From: Gloeophyllum trabeum ATCC 11539
Taxonomy: Eukaryota; Basidiomycota; Agaricomycetes; Gloeophyllales; Gloeophyllaceae
Assembly (NCBI RefSeq): GCF_000344685.1
Contig: NW_006920417.1
Coordinates: forward strand, 1,038,555 to 1,102,554
Reading direction: 5' to 3'
DNA length: 64,000 nucleotides
The position numbers and the translations under genes were made by a program. This document shows, piece after piece, positions 60,973 to 64,000 of this stretch; the stretch's first letter is position 1, and each line of letters opens with the position of its first letter. The notes under the pieces are model-generated. The model was not told the DNA's origin. It saw only the letters and a program-made list of their open reading frames with translations, and ran no database searches.

Positions 60973-62915
60973 ATGCTGCGATGCCGTAAACGGTCCTCTT
61001 CTTTTCCCGGTCTCGGGGAGAATCAACTCCAACTACGTCTATCCTTTCTCACTCTCACGCGTCGGGAGCTCTGGGATCCATTGGCGAGCACGACCAATTG
61101 ATCCCAGAGACACCCAGTGCTCGTCATAACACCCTTAGTGATCCTCTGTATCATCTACGCATTTCCCCGAAAGTATGGGTGAGCCCTTATTTTGTTTCTC
61201 GAGTCACCATAATTGTGTCCGCCTGCTGCGACAGTTTGGCCTTCACGGGCGCGATATGCCACTCTATGTTTAGAGGGCCCGGCCGCCTGGCAGAAGTACT
61301 ACCATATCGCTCGAAAAGGGTCCAGCAGGCCGGAGCCTATGCGGCGCCAACGACGATACCTTCCTCTATATCTCCGCACTCTCGGAACGCCTCTACTTCA
61401 ACGACAGCCGTCATACAAGGGTGCAGTCGATCGGATATATCCAGCGATTTATCTCGCTCCCTCATGGCTCTTTCTCCCACTTCAAGCTCGTACGAAGTTC
61501 GCGACCTGTGTATGGCTTCAATTCTCAGGATAAAGTTTAGTTAGGTCCAGGACGCTGTAAACTGTTCTTAGCACCGTGTCCCCACCCCGACGGCGCAGCA
61601 GCATAGGCCGATGGGCTCGGCTCCGAGAGCGCTTCAACCTCGAGCCTTGTCTGTCAGACAGGATACCACGCCGGGATACGGGATGCAAGATAACCGAATG
61701 ATACACACGACCCGCTCCCTTCCTTTCCGCACGACCCTCCTTCTTTGCCCACAGTCCAAGGAGCCCCTCATCACGCAATTCGTCCACGGAAAGAGGTGTA
61801 CGTATGTGCGCCGTGGAGCAGCGGTTCTTTTTCTCAGCCGAGGATAAGGGGACTCTATGCCCATGCCTGAAGCTTTGTCCGAGCCTGGCCAGTATTCCGA
61901 GTCTCCCGGCGAGGAGAACTGGTATTCACAAAACGCGGTATACGCGCTATTGCGGACGTAAGTGTTGCCCACACCCAGCCGCGAAAAGCTCGGACGGATG
62001 CGTCCTCTTCAGCTTACCTCATAGGGTCTTCGAGTCTTGTACTAAACCTAGTATTATCGAAGGTGCATATTTCCCTACCCTCTCCCTGTTTGCTGATGAA
62101 GGCGGGTCGATGCGAGCACTACTGGCATCGCGGCCACCTCTATATTCCGTACTAGTACTCCCATGTTCAACACTTCTACCGTACCCCATGCTCACCGTAT
62201 CAGTTTCACTCATGTCTGATTATAGCAGGTCCCCAAGAACACAGGCGTCTGTCCGACCTCTCGCAAGGGCCCGCGTTAATGTGTTCTGCCCGGTACATTT
62301 GCCCGCCACGCGGGAGAAGCTCGGTGAAGCCGCTCCTTCCTTCGTCTTGCAGCTCTGCGGGGTACTCCAGGTTGCGGAGGATCCGATCCTTGGAGCCACC
62401 CTTGGCCGATGCCTGTTCTCCGAACTTGATTCCATGATGTCAATATATCTTCGCGGCCACGAACACTGGAACGCATGTCTCTCAACTTATGTCCCATGCT
62501 CTGGCTGGCGGTGCAAGCAACAACGCGTTTCTCCGGGGGTGCGTTTCAACCATTGATTGTCTCGCTGAAAATGCCGCGTGTTAACGTTGTCCCCCGACAT
62601 AATGACCAGCTGTATCTTCGGAGTGCGTTGTGCTATCCTTGCCCTCTGCACGAAGTTGTCTTAACTTAGGCGACTGGGGCATTCGCAGTGTCCATCTGAC
62701 AGGCTCAATGCATGATGATCACCTTGCGCGGCCATTCTGATAAACGAGCACTGGCAACTCGCGACTCGAGCTTTCCCCGAAGCTCTCGCGATAGTCCTGT
62801 CACATACGATGTGCCTTGCGAGGCGAGGGCGTTACAGTCCTACGACCTATCGTTTGGGCAAGATCAGTTCATGCCCCCGTGTGCGACCTGGGCGGCTCTT
62901 CTGCATCCCATCTAG
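60973..62915 (+). pseudogene. Coding-like debris or unresolved orphan gene
   Basis: Several short stretches read like protein but do not join into one clean model. One is IGEHDQLIPETPSARHNTLS ... LYHLRISPKVW near 61080-61178, ending at a GTGAGC donor. The frame NDDTFLYISALSERLYFNDS continues to a stop near 61541 but has an in-frame TAG upstream. Another is MPMPEALSEPGQYSESPGEE from 61863, ending at a GTAAGT donor at 61959. Others are PRVNVVPRHNDQLYLRSALC near 62570-62650 and YDLSFGQDQFMPPCATWAAL near 62850. No domain is recognised. This may be a decayed gene, a lineage-specific gene with many introns, or chance. Confidence 0.25.
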
Positions 62916-63076
62916 AACGGCCAGGTTCGAGGAACGCGACTCTGCCCCCCATCCCAAATGGTCCACGCGGAGGTCTGGAATTGATATCCGCTGGATTGGA
63001 GGTTGCTATGTATATCAATCTTTACTTTGGTTACTGTTTTACAATGCAACTGTTTCTTTATACGTTCACCTGCTCC

Positions 63077-64000
63077 TCACGCCACCTCTGGAATCTTAAG
63101 CCCCGCAGCCTTCGCGATATTTATCGTGTTGATTGCCTGCCATTATCCAAGGACGTTAGTGGGTCCTCCCTAGTCAATCGAAACAACCCACCTGCTTCAG
63201 CATCGGCGCGTCGACCATCTCCTTTCCCCCGCCTTCGAGCTCGATACCTACTGCTCCTCGCTCGGCAGAATGCGCGAGCGACATCTGGTGTAGTATCTTG
63301 GCCGCCCGGAGGATTTCTGGAGAAGTCGGCCATGGGTCAGCCATCGACAGTGCGTGATGCGGTGTGAGAGCGGGAGTGCATACCTTTCTCCGTCGGTACA
63401 TATGTCGACTGGATTATGTCGACTTGACTGGGGTGTATAGCTTGCTAGAAAAGGGAGCGGAAGTCAGCGCAGAAGCACACCGATCCAGCTCAGGGAGCCT
63501 TGTGTACCTTGCCGTTGAATCCGAGACGTCGCCCGTCCTCGCATTCTTCCCTCAAGTAGTCAAGGTCCTTGTAGTTCACGCATACCTTACCAACGATTCA
63601 GCTACTCAGGTCTGATGTTGAGAAGGAGCGCACTACCATGTCAATAGCTTGCAAACCAAATGCCTTCGCGGCGTTCACGATTCGCGACCGCGCGTACAAT
63701 AGTTCTTGGCGAGATTGTGTGCGGATAATTGAGGTGTCGGCACAATCTGCACCACAGTACCCTCTTCAATATCCCTCCTCAGGTAGGGACGTGCAGATAC
63801 TTACAGTCTTCTGCGGCGAACTAGCTCGACGTATCAGGCACCCCGAAGCTAAGCAACTGACCGTGGAGGCTTACCAAGAGCGCACTGAGTCTTCCGCCGA
63901 GAGATGCACCATGCTTGGACTGCCACGCTGCAATCTCCCCAACGTTCCATAAGCCTTGCGCGCTCTCTATGCTCGCTATGATGTTGAGGTTACATTCCGG
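63077..64000 (-). CDS. HpcH/HpaI-type C-C lyase, CLYBL-like (5' part outside the window)
   Basis: The gene runs off the right edge; only its C-terminal half is seen, in about six exons. In order the pieces read CNLNIIASIESAQGLWNVGE, FAAEDYCADTSI, then LLYARSRIVNAAKAFGLQAI, DMVCVNYKDLDYLREECEDG with RRLGFNGKQAIHPSQVDIIQ, SPEILRAAKILHQMSLAHSA with ERGAVGIELEGGGKEMVDAP, and the end INIAKAAGLKIPEVA at the stop 63077. The acid in the ESA motif and the D of AAEDYCAD fit the metal site of the citrate-lyase-beta fold. Human CLYBL is the closest named pattern; it cleaves citramalyl-CoA or makes malate-type products in mitochondria. Targeting cannot be judged without the N-terminus. Confidence 0.85.

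Noticed and set aside
62816..63367. 183-residue plus-strand frame
   Set aside because: Its second half is antisense to the clearly recognised CLYBL-like exons; only the first part was kept, as debris.

Overview
The window is nuclear DNA from a filamentous basidiomycete, most probably an Agaricomycete (mushroom or polypore type). The genes are dense, on both strands, and cut by many introns of about 45-70 bases with GT-AG borders. Several recognisable fungal families are present: a Delta14-sterol reductase, fungal PKC1, a CDC25-type Ras exchange factor, a DASH kinetochore subunit, VNX1, and a HET-domain protein. No ribosomal RNA, tRNA, CRISPR array or intact transposon was found. All gene models were spliced by eye. 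The spans of the well-known families are reliable, but some internal exon borders in the large genes are approximate.

Layout. Bases 1-2300 are gene-free and hold a foldback repeat and a diverged direct repeat. Bases 2301-27515 are a conserved housekeeping block: ERG24 (-), a conserved coiled-coil protein (+), vacuolar cation/H+ exchanger VNX1 (+), DDB1 (-), a histone-fold Pol epsilon-type subunit (-), a HIT protein (-), a CDC25-like RasGEF (-), ribosome-assembly GTPase EFL1/RIA1 (-) and an aryl-alcohol-dehydrogenase-type aldo-keto reductase (+). Bases 27516-31600 look accessory: a telomere-like motif, a 15-base G run, and a divergent pair made of a HET-domain protein (-) and a multi-pass membrane protein (+), each of which appears to carry a frameshift.

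Bases 32008-45030 return to core genes: the zinc-chaperone GTPase ZNG1/CobW (-), a STYX-like pseudophosphatase (+), ER nucleotide-sugar transporter HUT1 (-), YAE1 (-), a SET-domain protein (+), NADPH-cytochrome P450 reductase (+), mitochondrial SHE9/MDM33 (+) and DAD1 (+). Next come PKC1 (-), a fast-evolving orphan gene (+), the endosulfine IGO1 (+), a secreted class 3 lipase (-), DNA polymerase alpha subunit B POL12 (+) and an acetate-transporter-family protein (-). A 3.4 kb gene-poor stretch with coding-like debris follows. The 5'-truncated end of a CLYBL-like HpcH/HpaI lyase (-) closes the window.

The genes do not form one pathway. Functional threads do recur: growth and stress signalling (CDC25, PKC1, IGO1), DNA replication (DPB3-like and POL12, both with clustered ACGCGT boxes just upstream of the start codon), ER and sterol or P450 metabolism (ERG24, CPR, HUT1), and small-carbon metabolism (acetate-type transporter and CLYBL). 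I found no clearly new multi-gene system. The best candidate for unusual biology is the divergent HET/membrane-protein pair. The most directly checkable anomalies are the missing catalytic arginine in the STYX-like protein and the replication-gene ACGCGT clusters.
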